A program made the translations under genes and the position numbers. Below are positions 17,081 to 26,012 of a DNA stretch of 64,000 nt, piece after piece. Origin of the DNA: Tannerella sp. (lineage in GTDB: Bacteria; Bacteroidota; Bacteroidia; Bacteroidales; Tannerellaceae). The stretch covers positions 1-64,000 of the forward strand of contig NZ_JAUMYS010000003.1 in assembly GCF_030528505.1 (NCBI RefSeq). Reading direction: 5' to 3'. Position 1 is the stretch's first letter. Every line of letters starts with the position of its first letter. The notes below the pieces were generated by a model. It saw nothing but the letters and a program-made list of their open reading frames with translations. It was not told the origin of the DNA and did no database searches.

Positions 17081-19093
17081 TTACAGTTTGATTGAAACCG
17101 TTGCCCTGAATGATCGTCCGGGCATCGGATAATATTTAATGATGTCGTACTGTTCGTCGGTCAAGTTTACGCATTCGGCCTGCACCCGAACTTCACACGA
17201 GCGCATCTGGAAAAGGCGGGAGACGGCGAGCGTGTGTTCCGCATATCCGTCGATACGGTTTACGGGGATATTTTGTTTCAGGTAATACCGTTTGCCGACG
17301 GCTACGAGCGTGTAGGCAACATTTGCCCACGGTGTTTCGACGGTCACGGCTCCACTGCCCGAATGACGTGGCGTATAAGGTATCTGCTGGTTATAATTCT
17401 TTGCCTCCGGGTCCGTTCGGTCGATGGCGCGCTGATACGTGTAGCTCGCGTTCGCGGCAAGCCGGATCTTGTCGGTGACGGGAGCACCGGCCGACGCGTT
17501 GACGTCTAATCCCGTGATTTTAACGTTGCCGAAGTTCGCCATCTTCCATACGTAGGTGGAAGGGAAAGCGACGATTTTATCACGTACTTCGTTGTAATAG
17601 CCGTCGACGGTCAGGCTGAGATGGTCGAGAAAAGGCAGGGACGGCGTTGCGCTCCATGTAAGTCCGACGTTGTATTCGTCGGCGAGTTCGGGGCGAAGGC
17701 CCGTATTTCCGAGTCGCAGGTAGTACAAGTCGTTGAATGTAGGCACACGGAAGGTCTTTTTATACAAGGCACGAATGTAGAAATGATGCGTGGCGAACGG
17801 TTGGTAGCTGAGCGACAGCGAAGGAGTCAACTTTTTGCGGTCGTCCGGACGGTTTCCACGCTTCACCTCTTCGGTGACGAACGTATAAAGCAGTTTCCCG
17901 TTCACGGTCAGCGCTCCCGTACGGAAGTACGCACGCAGAGCCGTCAGTGAAGTGTAGCGCACAGGCGAAGGACTTTCGTTGATGTTATTGTTCAGCGTAT
18001 TGATCGCTCCATCCTGTGCCAAAGAGAATCGGAGATGGTCCGTGGCATTGAACTGTGCCGTAGCCGAGGCGTAATATTCGTTCTGCGTATTCAAATCGAT
18101 CTGTTTTCCGTTTTCATATTTAACATCCGTATCTTCGTATTTGTTCCAGGAGTAGGTGTATTTAAGTTGTGCCTGCATTGACCATTGGTCGGAGAAAAGG
18201 TTTTTGTACGAGGCCTGTGTAAAAAAGTTTTCGTCCCACAGCCGTTCGCGGTTATCATTGTTATAGAGGATCACTCCTCCGGGCAGACCGCGTTCGGAAT
18301 TAAAGTAATAAGCCTTCACATTCAGATTGGAGGTGTTGCTGATGGTATGGAAAACGTTCGCTTCGCTGTGCCATGCGACGATATCGGAATTATATCGTTT
18401 CTCACGCGTTCTTAAGGCTCCGTTCTTAAGGATGAACGGATAGGTACCGTCTGCTCTCAGGAAATGACCGTCTAAGGAAACGATGGTCTGCTTGCTCGCT
18501 TGGAAAGCGGCCCGTAGAAACGGATGAATTTGACCGAATGAGCCGGTGCGCACGTTGGCTTGCAGACTGTATTTCCGTTTGCCGATAAACCGGGGTGTCT
18601 CGGTACGGATGCTTAAGACGGCAGCCGAGGCTGCCATGCGTGCCGAACGGAGCAGCTCTTCCTCCTGTCCGACCGAGAGCGAAAGCATCGAAACGTTATC
18701 GAGCGAAAAACGCCCGATATCGATTTGCCCGGCCTGACAGTTGCTGACGGCTACCTCGTCGTAGCTGATGGCAGTATGATGTGCGCCAAGACTACGAACC
18801 GATACCGTTTTCATTCCGCCGATGCCGCCGTAGTCGCGTACGGTAGTACCGGCAAAACGCCGCACCGCATCGGCCATATTCTGTAAACCGAGTGTTCGGA
18901 TCTTTTCTCCGCTGATGGCCTGTACCGGAACGGTAGCCGTTAATTGTCGGGGCATACGATGAGCCGTCACCATCACCTCGTCGATTTTTCGTTCCAGCAT
19001 CGTGTCACGCTCCTGAGCGCCTGCCGTGACGAAAAACCATACGAACATGAAGGCGATAGCCTGTATCTTTCTACTTTTCCCGTCGATATACAT
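17081..19093 (-). CDS. btuB: TonB-dependent vitamin B12 outer membrane receptor BtuB
   Basis: BtuB is a 22-strand outer-membrane receptor that imports cobalamin with TonB energy. The 670-residue protein has a signal peptide ending at TAGAQ, a TonB-box-like stretch KIDEVMVTAHRMPRQ, and a plug domain (about residues 40-165, with MADAVRRFAGTTVRDYGGIGG). A beta-barrel follows and ends RSFRATVSIKL. The start is ATG 19093; a frame two codons longer would need TTG. The cobalamin riboswitch directly upstream gives the substrate. The gene is followed within 40 bases by the btuG-like gene. It lacks the N-terminal carboxypeptidase-like domain of SusC proteins, which agrees with a classical vitamin receptor. 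Confidence 0.93.
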   Translation of the reverse strand: MYIDGKSRKIQAIAFMFVWFFVTAGAQERDTMLERKIDEVMVTAHRMPRQLTATVPVQAISGEKIRTLGLQNMADAVRRFAGTTVRDYGGIGGMKTVSVRSLGAHHTAISYDEVAVSNCQAGQIDIGRFSLDNVSMLSLSVGQEEELLRSARMAASAAVLSIRTETPRFIGKRKYSLQANVRTGSFGQIHPFLRAAFQASKQTIVSLDGHFLRADGTYPFILKNGALRTREKRYNSDIVAWHSEANVFHTISNTSNLNVKAYYFNSERGLPGGVILYNNDNRERLWDENFFTQASYKNLFSDQWSMQAQLKYTYSWNKYEDTDVKYENGKQIDLNTQNEYYASATAQFNATDHLRFSLAQDGAINTLNNNINESPSPVRYTSLTALRAYFRTGALTVNGKLLYTFVTEEVKRGNRPDDRKKLTPSLSLSYQPFATHHFYIRALYKKTFRVPTFNDLYYLRLGNTGLRPELADEYNVGLTWSATPSLPFLDHLSLTVDGYYNEVRDKIVAFPSTYVWKMANFGNVKITGLDVNASAGAPVTDKIRLAANASYTYQRAIDRTDPEAKNYNQQIPYTPRHSGSGAVTVETPWANVAYTLVAVGKRYYLKQNIPVNRIDGYAEHTLAVSRLFQMRSCEVRVQAECVNLTDEQYDIIKYYPMPGRSFRATVSIKL

Positions 19094-19111
19094 ACGCAAA
19101 CTGTCTTATGT

Positions 19112-19327
19112 CAGGCGTTTTGACCCGAAACGCCTGAAAGTCTGATTCCGGCAGGTTTTCCGGCTCGTTCCTCCTTGGGTCGGCTGCCTTCCCGGTTCAT
19201 AGCGAACCAGTGGCGGATAGATGTGCCGAGGCGTTAAGAACTTACGGCTACGGGTACAGCTCCGGTTTTTCACCGGATTCCCTTTTACTAACCGGATGCG
19301 AAAGCATCGCGTTTACACCGGAATCAG
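19112..19327 (-). ncRNA. cobalamin (B12) riboswitch
   Basis: The minus strand carries the cobalamin aptamer in the leader of btuB. P1 is a perfect 10-bp stem, CTGATTCCGG (19327-19318) with CCGGAATCAG (19151-19142). Inside are GGTGAAAAACCGG, AGCTGTACCCG, the conserved CCGCCACTGG, CGGGAAGGC and ACGAGCCGG blocks in the right order. Past the aptamer, a 9-bp hairpin (stem CAGGCGTTT/AAACGCCTG, 19136-19112) has the loop CGGGTCA. Its CGGGT can pair with ACCCG in L5 (19255-19251), the kissing-loop arrangement of this class. No T-run follows that hairpin, so control is probably at translation of btuB, which begins 19 bases later. High cobalamin should switch the operon off. Confidence 0.95.
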
Positions 19328-19330
19328 ATG

Positions 19331-19364
19331 CAAAGGTATCATAAAATCGAGAATTATATACAAA
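19331..19364 (-). promoter_or_regulatory. promoter of the btu operon
   Basis: On the minus strand TACCTTTG (19338-19331) is preceded at 22 bases by TTTG (19364-19361), slightly wider than the usual spacing. Transcription would start near 19325, almost exactly at the first base of riboswitch stem P1. Confidence 0.6.
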
Positions 19365-19430
19365 ACGAATAAAAATAAAGTAGGAAGAAGAAAGCTATGG
19401 GAGTGAAATCCGATACGCATCGAAAAAAAT

Positions 19431-19466
19431 CCGATAGGCATCGGATCCGAAACCGATGCCTATCGG
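19431..19466. repeat. perfect 14-bp inverted repeat
   Basis: CCGATAGGCATCGG (19431-19444) and CCGATGCCTATCGG (19453-19466) flank an 8-base loop. A partial third copy of the arm (CCGATACGCATCG, 19410-19422) lies just to the left. It sits in the 604-base gap between the divergent btuB and GH88 genes. No T-run follows on either strand, so it is not an intrinsic terminator. It could be a protein-binding operator, a leader hairpin or a small repeat element. The rest of the gap, apart from the riboswitch and promoter, shows nothing I can name. Confidence 0.7.
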
Positions 19467-19697
19467 AATGTCGTCGGTACGGTATCCTGAAAATCGAACG
19501 TAGCCGAATGATCGTTCGAAGATGGAATAAGAAAAATAATCTTTTGAAGTCTGAAGCGTACTTCTCTGCTTGAAAGCATTTCTGTACGAAAAGAGGGGTC
19601 TAATGTACGATTTTATCCCCTCCGCATGCTTTTCGACTTCTACATTTGCCCCGCAAATCATGCTAAAGTTTTAAGAACACATTAATAAAGATACCTC

Positions 19698-20912
19698 ATG
19701 AAAAGAAACAGTTTTTTGATTTCGGCGCTTTGTCTTCTCGGTCTTTTCGGTTGCAGCCCGAAAGAAACGTCGCGGAATACGGATACATGCCCGGAAGAAG
19801 ATCCGCTCTCGTCAGTCGTACAAACGGCCGTACAACAAATCGGATTTCAGGTACGGTTGATCGAAGAATCCGGACGGATTCTCAATCCCAGAACCGTTCA
19901 TAACGGAAAAGTGCAATATATTCCCAAAGACGATTGGACGAGCGGTTTCTTTCCCGGAACCCTGTTTTATTTATACGATCTGACCGGAAACGAAGAATGG
20001 AAGGAGGCAGGAATAAAATATACGGAAGACCTCGATTCGGTGAAATATCTCACATGGCATCATGACGTAGGTTTTATGATCAATTGCAGTTTCGGCAACG
20101 CGTTACGGGTCACCGGCAATGACGCTTATAAAGAGGTGCTGGTCAAAGCGGCCCAATCGTTGGCCACAAGGTTTCGTCCGGCGGCAGGCGTGATTCAGAG
20201 CTGGGATGAAGACCGGGGCTGGCAAGGTCGGCGCGGTTGGATGTGCCCGGTCATCATCGATAATATGATGAACCTCGAATTGCTTTTTAAGGCTACGGAA
20301 CTGTCCGGCGATTCGACCTATCATAACATAGCGGTGTCGCATGCCGATGTAACGATGAACAATCATTTCAGAGCAGACGGAAGCTGTTATCATGTAGTAG
20401 ACTACGACAAGAAGCAAGGAGGCGTGCGCGGCAAATATACCGCACAGGGATACGCCGACGAGTCGTCGTGGGCACGCGGTCAGGCTTGGGCCATTTACGG
20501 TTATGCCATTTGTTACCGTTATACGAAAGACCCGCGTTACCTTGATATGGCCGATAGAATCTATCGTTTTATCTTCCAACATAAGAACTTGCCCGAAGAT
20601 TATATTCCTTACTGGGACTACGATGCTCCTCGTATCCCTAACGAGCCGCGTGACGCATCGGCAGCCGCCATCACGGCTTCGGCACTTTACGAACTGGCAT
20701 CGTTCGGAAAAACGGAGTACAGGGAAACAGCCGACAAAATTATTCGTTCTTTGTCAAGCGATTCTTACCAAGCCATCGTGGGGACGAACGGAAACTTCCT
20801 GCTGATGCACTCGGTCGGGAGCATCCCGCACGACAATGAAATCGATGTCCCCTTGAATTACGCCGATTATTATTTTCTGGAGGCGCTGACAAGAAAAACG
20901 AAAATGAATTAA
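19698..20912 (+). CDS. unsaturated glucuronyl hydrolase, GH88
   Basis: GH88 enzymes remove the 4,5-unsaturated uronic acid left by polysaccharide lyases at the non-reducing end of oligosaccharides, releasing 4-deoxy-5-keto-uronate. This 404-residue lipoprotein (Cys19 in GLFGC) has the (alpha/alpha)6 barrel motifs. Asp123 in HHDVGF and Asp188 in IIDNMMNLEL correspond to the two catalytic aspartates of the Bacillus enzyme. YADESSWARGQAW is a further family signature. It opens the polysaccharide locus and is followed 42 bases later by SusC. Anchoring would be periplasmic, or possibly at the surface. Its product feeds KduI and KduD encoded downstream. Confidence 0.92.
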   Translation: MKRNSFLISALCLLGLFGCSPKETSRNTDTCPEEDPLSSVVQTAVQQIGFQVRLIEESGRILNPRTVHNGKVQYIPKDDWTSGFFPGTLFYLYDLTGNEEWKEAGIKYTEDLDSVKYLTWHHDVGFMINCSFGNALRVTGNDAYKEVLVKAAQSLATRFRPAAGVIQSWDEDRGWQGRRGWMCPVIIDNMMNLELLFKATELSGDSTYHNIAVSHADVTMNNHFRADGSCYHVVDYDKKQGGVRGKYTAQGYADESSWARGQAWAIYGYAICYRYTKDPRYLDMADRIYRFIFQHKNLPEDYIPYWDYDAPRIPNEPRDASAAAITASALYELASFGKTEYRETADKIIRSLSSDSYQAIVGTNGNFLLMHSVGSIPHDNEIDVPLNYADYYFLEALTRKTKMN

Positions 20913-20954
20913 GATATATCAATACCTTATTATTACAAAACATTCAAATGAATC

Positions 20955-23900
20955 ATGAAGAAAACAGTTAACGATTTTTGGAAAAGATGTATCCTTACAT
21001 GTATCGGGCTTTTACCCATGTATGTTTTCGCACAGAGCGGACTTACCGTGCGTGGCTCGGTTTCCGATATACGGAAGGACCCTGTCATCGGTGCGACGAT
21101 TATCGTCAAAGGCAATACGGCGCATGGAACGATAACCGATATGGACGGTCAATACGAATTGAAAGATGTACCGTCCGACGCTACACTGGTATTTAGCTAC
21201 ATCGGTACGAAGACACAGGAAATTGCGGTGAGCGGTCGAACGAGCATCGATGTTATCCTGTTGGAGGATGATAAGTTGCTCGACGAAGTGGTTGTCGTAG
21301 GTTATGGCACGCAGAAGAAAGTCAACTTGACGGGATCGGTTGCTTCGATCAATATGAACGAGCTGACCGAAAGCCGTCCGATTACAAACACCTCTCATGC
21401 GCTGGCCGGTATGGTAGCCGGGGTATCGATACGTTCCGGAAAAAATCAGCCGGGCGATGACAACGCCAGCATTTTAGTACGCGGACAAGGAACGCTCAAC
21501 TCCTCGGCACCGCTGATCATTATCGACGGAGTGGAAGCGGGTATCAACACCGTCAACCCGCAGGATATCGAAACCATGTCGGTGCTGAAAGATGCCGCTT
21601 CGGCATCGATCTACGGATCACGGGCGGCCAACGGCGTCGTATTGATCACAACCAAGCAAGGAAAGGAAGGGGTTGTGAAGATCGATTACAACGGGTATGT
21701 TTCGTCCGAGTCGATCCGCAAAACCCTGACGCCCGTCTCGAATTACGCGGACTATATGGAACTGATTAACGAAGGTTGGAAGAATTCGGGTAAACCGCGT
21801 ATCTTCTCCGACGAGTCGATTAAAGCATGGCGCGACAATGCGGGACGTGACCCGCTGAAATATCCGAATACAGACTGGGTAGACGAAACATTTCGTCCGT
21901 CTGTCTCTACCAATCATACTTTGTCTGTAAGCGGTGGATCTAAGAATATCCGCTATTATGGCTCCTTCGGCTATCTGGATAATCCGGGGGTGATGGAAAA
22001 CACCGGTTATACCCGTTACAACGCGCGTTTGAATCTGGATGCCAATCTTAAACCTTGGCTGAAAATAGGCGCTCAACTGAGTGGGTATGTCTCGGATATG
22101 GAGCCGGCGGCAGGTTCCGTTGTTCAGGATGTCTTTACGTACACCTCCGCTACGACGCCGGGTATGGTATTCCGTGCGCCCGACGGTCGTTACGGAGCGA
22201 TGAATAATCTCGAAGATGCTTCGCAGTCGGCGAATAACAATCCGCTCCGGAGACTGAACTCGATTGCAGGTCATACGCGGAAGAATAATCTGCGTTCGCG
22301 CTTCTTCGGTGAGTTCGCACCGTTCAAGGGCTTTACCATTACCGGATCATACTCGTACGAATTCGTCGATACGCAAGGCGAAAATAAACCCGTATTCCAC
22401 GACGGCTGGAACTTTGCAGACAATACGGTTACGCTTCCGGGCAAAGGAAAAACAAGTATTTTCAATCGGAACGACAAAATCGAACGTTTCTTTAATGATG
22501 TGGTGGCGCGGTACGAAACGAATCTGGCAGACAACCGGCTTGGATTGAAAGTGATGCTGGGAGCAAGTCAGGAATTGTACCGGAACAGGAAGTTTTCCGT
22601 TCGCCGCTTCAATCAGATCGACCCGAGCCTTGACGTGCTCGACGGCGCCATCGGTGAATCGTCTTCGTCGGGTACGCGTACCGAATGGGCGATGCACTCG
22701 CACTTCGGCAGGGTGAATGTCGACTGGGATAACAAATACCTGCTGGAAGTGAACCTGCGCAGCGACGCTTCGTCACGTTTTGCCAAAAATAAACGTCGGG
22801 GATACTTCCCTTCCGTTTCGGGGGCATGGCGAATTGATCAGGAGGCTTTTATGGCACCTCTGACGGAAAAAGGCTTGTCGAACCTGAAGTTGCGTGCTTC
22901 ATACGGTTCACTCGGAAATAATGCGGTGGGCAATTACGATGCCATAGCTGCTTATTCCAATATTATGAACAAAGGGAAGAAAAATGAATACAAGTTCGGT
23001 TATGTGCTCGACAATGCGGCGGTGATTGCGTTAGCACAAACTTCGATTGCCAACTTTGATCTCTCATGGGAATCGACCTACGTGACCGACTTCGGAATCG
23101 ATTTCGGTTTGGCCGGCAATCGGTTAACGGGTACGATCGATTATTTCGATAAAAAGACGAAAAATATTCTGATCAATTTGCCGGCACCGGCAGTACACGG
23201 AACGGCTTCCATTCCGAAACAGAACAGCGCGCAGGTAACGAACAGAGGTATCGAGATCACACTCGGATGGCGTGACCGGATCGGAGACTTCTCTTATTCG
23301 GCCGAAGTGAATTTTACGCATGTTACGAATAATGTGGATAAGTTTAAAGGAAAAGAGTATTCGCTTTCGGGTACGAATATGATCAAAGAAGGCTTGCCCA
23401 TCAATTCGCAGTATATGCTTCGGGTAGACCGGATTATCCAGACGGATGCAGACCTGGCCATTGTACAGAAAATGATCGATGAAGCGCCGGTAGTCAATGG
23501 AAAAAAAGTGAACCCGTTCGCTTCGTTCGGCCGGCCGGAAAAAGGCGATCTCCTGTATCGGGACATCAATCAGGATGGGGTAATCGACGAGAATGACCGT
23601 ACGATCGTTAGCGACGGGCCTAACCCGAAATATTTCTTCGGGCTGAATCTCGGAGCCTCCTACAAAGGGATCGACTTTTCCATGCTGTTGCAGGGACAGG
23701 CTGGTGTGAAAGTGTACTGGCAGCATTCGCCTTACAACACACCAACGGTACGTACCGGCTATCAGCTCAACAAAGCCGTAACCGACGGACGCTGGTACGA
23801 AGGTCGTACGGACGCTACTTATCCGCGTTTGCTCGACTACTCCGACCGACGCAATATCATTGCCAGCGATTTTTATCTTGAAGATAAAGCGTTCCTGAAA

Positions 23901-24095
23901 ATACGTAATATCCAACTCGGGTACACGCTCCCTAAATCACTGACACAGAAAGTACGCATCGAACGCATACGTCTCTATGGCAGTTTGGAGAATTTTTTTA
24001 CATTTACCGATTACCGGGGATTCGATCCGGAAGTGTCCGGTCTGGACTATCCTTCGATGAAGCAAGCTGTAGCCGGTATTAATCTTTCATTTTAA
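20955..24095 (+). CDS. SusC/RagA-family TonB-linked outer membrane transporter
   Basis: This 1046-residue receptor imports oligosaccharides through the outer membrane with its SusD partner. A signal peptide ends near MYVFAQ. A carboxypeptidase-regulatory-like beta-sandwich covers about residues 30-105, with GTITDMDGQYEL. Next come the TonB-box and plug start DEVVVVGYGTQKK (about 111), the plug, and a 22-strand barrel ending in aromatic Phe (AVAGINLSF). SusD follows 11 bases later. The gene sits between a GH88 hydrolase and the uronate catabolic genes, so the cargo is likely unsaturated or sulfated uronic-acid oligosaccharides (inference from context). Confidence 0.93.
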   Translation: MKKTVNDFWKRCILTCIGLLPMYVFAQSGLTVRGSVSDIRKDPVIGATIIVKGNTAHGTITDMDGQYELKDVPSDATLVFSYIGTKTQEIAVSGRTSIDVILLEDDKLLDEVVVVGYGTQKKVNLTGSVASINMNELTESRPITNTSHALAGMVAGVSIRSGKNQPGDDNASILVRGQGTLNSSAPLIIIDGVEAGINTVNPQDIETMSVLKDAASASIYGSRAANGVVLITTKQGKEGVVKIDYNGYVSSESIRKTLTPVSNYADYMELINEGWKNSGKPRIFSDESIKAWRDNAGRDPLKYPNTDWVDETFRPSVSTNHTLSVSGGSKNIRYYGSFGYLDNPGVMENTGYTRYNARLNLDANLKPWLKIGAQLSGYVSDMEPAAGSVVQDVFTYTSATTPGMVFRAPDGRYGAMNNLEDASQSANNNPLRRLNSIAGHTRKNNLRSRFFGEFAPFKGFTITGSYSYEFVDTQGENKPVFHDGWNFADNTVTLPGKGKTSIFNRNDKIERFFNDVVARYETNLADNRLGLKVMLGASQELYRNRKFSVRRFNQIDPSLDVLDGAIGESSSSGTRTEWAMHSHFGRVNVDWDNKYLLEVNLRSDASSRFAKNKRRGYFPSVSGAWRIDQEAFMAPLTEKGLSNLKLRASYGSLGNNAVGNYDAIAAYSNIMNKGKKNEYKFGYVLDNAAVIALAQTSIANFDLSWESTYVTDFGIDFGLAGNRLTGTIDYFDKKTKNILINLPAPAVHGTASIPKQNSAQVTNRGIEITLGWRDRIGDFSYSAEVNFTHVTNNVDKFKGKEYSLSGTNMIKEGLPINSQYMLRVDRIIQTDADLAIVQKMIDEAPVVNGKKVNPFASFGRPEKGDLLYRDINQDGVIDENDRTIVSDGPNPKYFFGLNLGASYKGIDFSMLLQGQAGVKVYWQHSPYNTPTVRTGYQLNKAVTDGRWYEGRTDATYPRLLDYSDRRNIIASDFYLEDKAFLKIRNIQLGYTLPKSLTQKVRIERIRLYGSLENFFTFTDYRGFDPEVSGLDYPSMKQAVAGINLSF

Positions 24096-24106
24096 TCCAT
24101 ACCATC

Positions 24107-25813
24107 ATGAAATATAAATATATTCTTTTATCGATAATACAGGCTGCTCTGTTTTTTTCGTGTTATGACCTCGACAGAGAACCGGCCGACGAATTGGGCG
24201 AAAATTCCTTCTGGAAAACCCAAAGCCACGCCGATCAGGCCATGATGGGCGTTTATGCCCAGATGCAGAACGACGATGTGTTCGGGATCCAGTACGGCTT
24301 CGACTGTCTTTCCGATATTGGCACCGGTTACGATAACCCAGCGTACTTCCGCATTTCGCGCGGAACCTATAACAGTTCGGAAGATTATTGCGCGAATAAA
24401 TTCGCCAATCTTTACGAAGGGGTTGCACGGGCTAATATCGTGCTTCAGAACGTCGACAAAATTTCCATGGACGACGAACTTAAAGCCCGCTACAAAGGCG
24501 AAGCACGATTTATGAGAGCGTTGTATTACTTTACATTGTGCGACTTCTATGGAGGTGTCCCGCTATACGACGAAACGACAGTTGTAGCAACAGATTACGC
24601 CAAGATGCTCAAACCGAGAGATACGAAAGAGGCCGTATATGAGTTTATTTTGAAAGACCTTGACGAAGCGGCTCAGGCATTGCCCACGCAGTGGGATAAA
24701 CCGAATCGAGGACGGGCAACCCGCTGGGCTGCTCTGTCGCTGAAAGGCAAAACGCTGCTCTATGCGAAAAAATATAAAGAAGCGGTCGATGTTTTCGAAG
24801 ACGTAATCAAAACCTCGGGCATTACCCTCTATCCCGATTATGCAGCTTTATTCAAGCCTGGTGGCGACGAGAGCGATGAGATGATTTTTGCCGTGCAGAA
24901 CATGAGTGGCGTGGGTACTGAATTTGGTATGCCGTTGGCTAAGTACATGGGTACGCGTTCAACCTACGGAAGTTGTTGGAACAACGTGATGGCTGCTACC
25001 TCTTTCGTCGATTCGTACGAATGGAAAGACGGTCGGCCGTTCGACTGGGACGAAGTAGTTCCCGGCTTTAAGGGCGATAATAAAATAAAGGATAAAACGT
25101 TCCGGGCTACGTTAACGGCCAATAAGACGAAAGTGGAGAAATATCCTGCAATGAAAGAAAAATTGCTCGAAATGTATACCAAGCGCGATCCTCGCATGGA
25201 AGCTTCGATTATCTTGCCTTATTCCCGCTACAACGGATGGGTATCTAACGCTCGTAAAGATTGTGAATATGTTGTCGCCAAAGGCGTCAATGAAAAAAAC
25301 GGTTTTATCCGTATCAACGGAAGTATGTCCGACTCCTATCCGTGGCGTAAATTCGTTCCCGAATACGACATGGACGGATCGATCACCAAGCGTGAGCATA
25401 CGCCGATTAATTTCCCGATCATCCGGTATGCCGACGTGTTGCTGATGTGTGCCGAATGTCAAAATGAAGCAGGTAATCAAGCGCGTGCCGTTGAGCTGAT
25501 CAATCAGGTTAGAGCACGTGTGCAGATGCCCGGATTGAACAGTGGACCCGAATGGCTCAAAGCTCAGACAAAAGAAGAGGTCTTTACACGTATTATGCAC
25601 GAACGTGCTGTGGAGATGGCCGGCGAAGGCATACGGTTCAGTGACTTGCGCCGATGGGATTTGCTGAAGCAACTGCTCGACGGAAAATGGGAAGAAGGCT
25701 TCACAGGCGCTAAATACTATAAACGTGTCGTACGTGACCGTGATTTTCTATGGCCGATCCCGATAGAGGAAATCGACAAGAACGACAAGTTGATACAGAA
25801 CCCCGGATGGTAA
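24107..25813 (+). CDS. SusD/RagB-family glycan-binding lipoprotein
   Basis: This is a 568-residue surface lipoprotein (lipobox FFSC, Cys19) with the alpha-helical TPR fold of SusD. KAQEEV-like helices are replaced by RYKGEARFMRALYYFTLCDFYGG, here visible as the segment at about residues 125-147 and typical for the family. The C-terminus has HERAVEMAGEGIRFSDLRRW. It caps the SusC barrel encoded just upstream and binds the incoming oligosaccharide. Sequence alone does not show the ligand. After its stop a 200-base gap holds a large hairpin and a new promoter before kduI. Confidence 0.92.
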   Translation: MKYKYILLSIIQAALFFSCYDLDREPADELGENSFWKTQSHADQAMMGVYAQMQNDDVFGIQYGFDCLSDIGTGYDNPAYFRISRGTYNSSEDYCANKFANLYEGVARANIVLQNVDKISMDDELKARYKGEARFMRALYYFTLCDFYGGVPLYDETTVVATDYAKMLKPRDTKEAVYEFILKDLDEAAQALPTQWDKPNRGRATRWAALSLKGKTLLYAKKYKEAVDVFEDVIKTSGITLYPDYAALFKPGGDESDEMIFAVQNMSGVGTEFGMPLAKYMGTRSTYGSCWNNVMAATSFVDSYEWKDGRPFDWDEVVPGFKGDNKIKDKTFRATLTANKTKVEKYPAMKEKLLEMYTKRDPRMEASIILPYSRYNGWVSNARKDCEYVVAKGVNEKNGFIRINGSMSDSYPWRKFVPEYDMDGSITKREHTPINFPIIRYADVLLMCAECQNEAGNQARAVELINQVRARVQMPGLNSGPEWLKAQTKEEVFTRIMHERAVEMAGEGIRFSDLRRWDLLKQLLDGKWEEGFTGAKYYKRVVRDRDFLWPIPIEEIDKNDKLIQNPGW

Positions 25814-25839
25814 TTCTATCTTCCCGGACAGCCATATCA

Positions 25840-25905
25840 GGCCTATTCTGCCGCAAGACAGTGCTTACCCGTTACAGGAAAGCCTGTTCTGCGGCAGATA
25901 AGGCC
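25840..25905 (+). repeat. 22-bp-arm hairpin between susD and kduI
   Basis: Arms 25840-25861 and 25884-25905 pair over 22 bases with two small internal mismatches (AT/TA and AG/GA) around the core CTGCCGCA/TGCGGCAG. The 22-base loop can form a short further stem. Similar 11-base strings (TTCCCGGACAG at 25821 and TTTCCCGACAG at 25911) flank it as a near-direct repeat. No T-run follows. It may stabilise the susCD mRNA, act as a processing site, or be a small palindromic mobile element. Confidence 0.65.
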
Positions 25906-25977
25906 GTAACTTTCCCGACAGCGTAGAACGTCGGTAATGAATCTCTTCCGACCGAAGAGAAGATGTGATTTATTTTT

Positions 25978-25985
25978 TATATTTG
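25978..25985 (+). promoter_or_regulatory. -7 box upstream of kduI
   Basis: TATATTTG matches the Bacteroidota -7 element 28 bases before ATG 26013. No good -33 TTTG is seen at the right distance, so the promoter may need an activator. It would let the catabolic genes be expressed apart from susCD. Confidence 0.4.
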
Positions 25986-26012
25986 TATGCAAAACAAAAC
26001 AAATCGAACGAG

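Noticed and set aside
19395-19661. 88-codon minus-strand frame upstream of the btu promoter
   Set aside because: It spans the inverted repeat at 19431, has no ribosome binding site and repeats DAYRI only because the DNA palindrome is repeated. I cannot support it as a gene.
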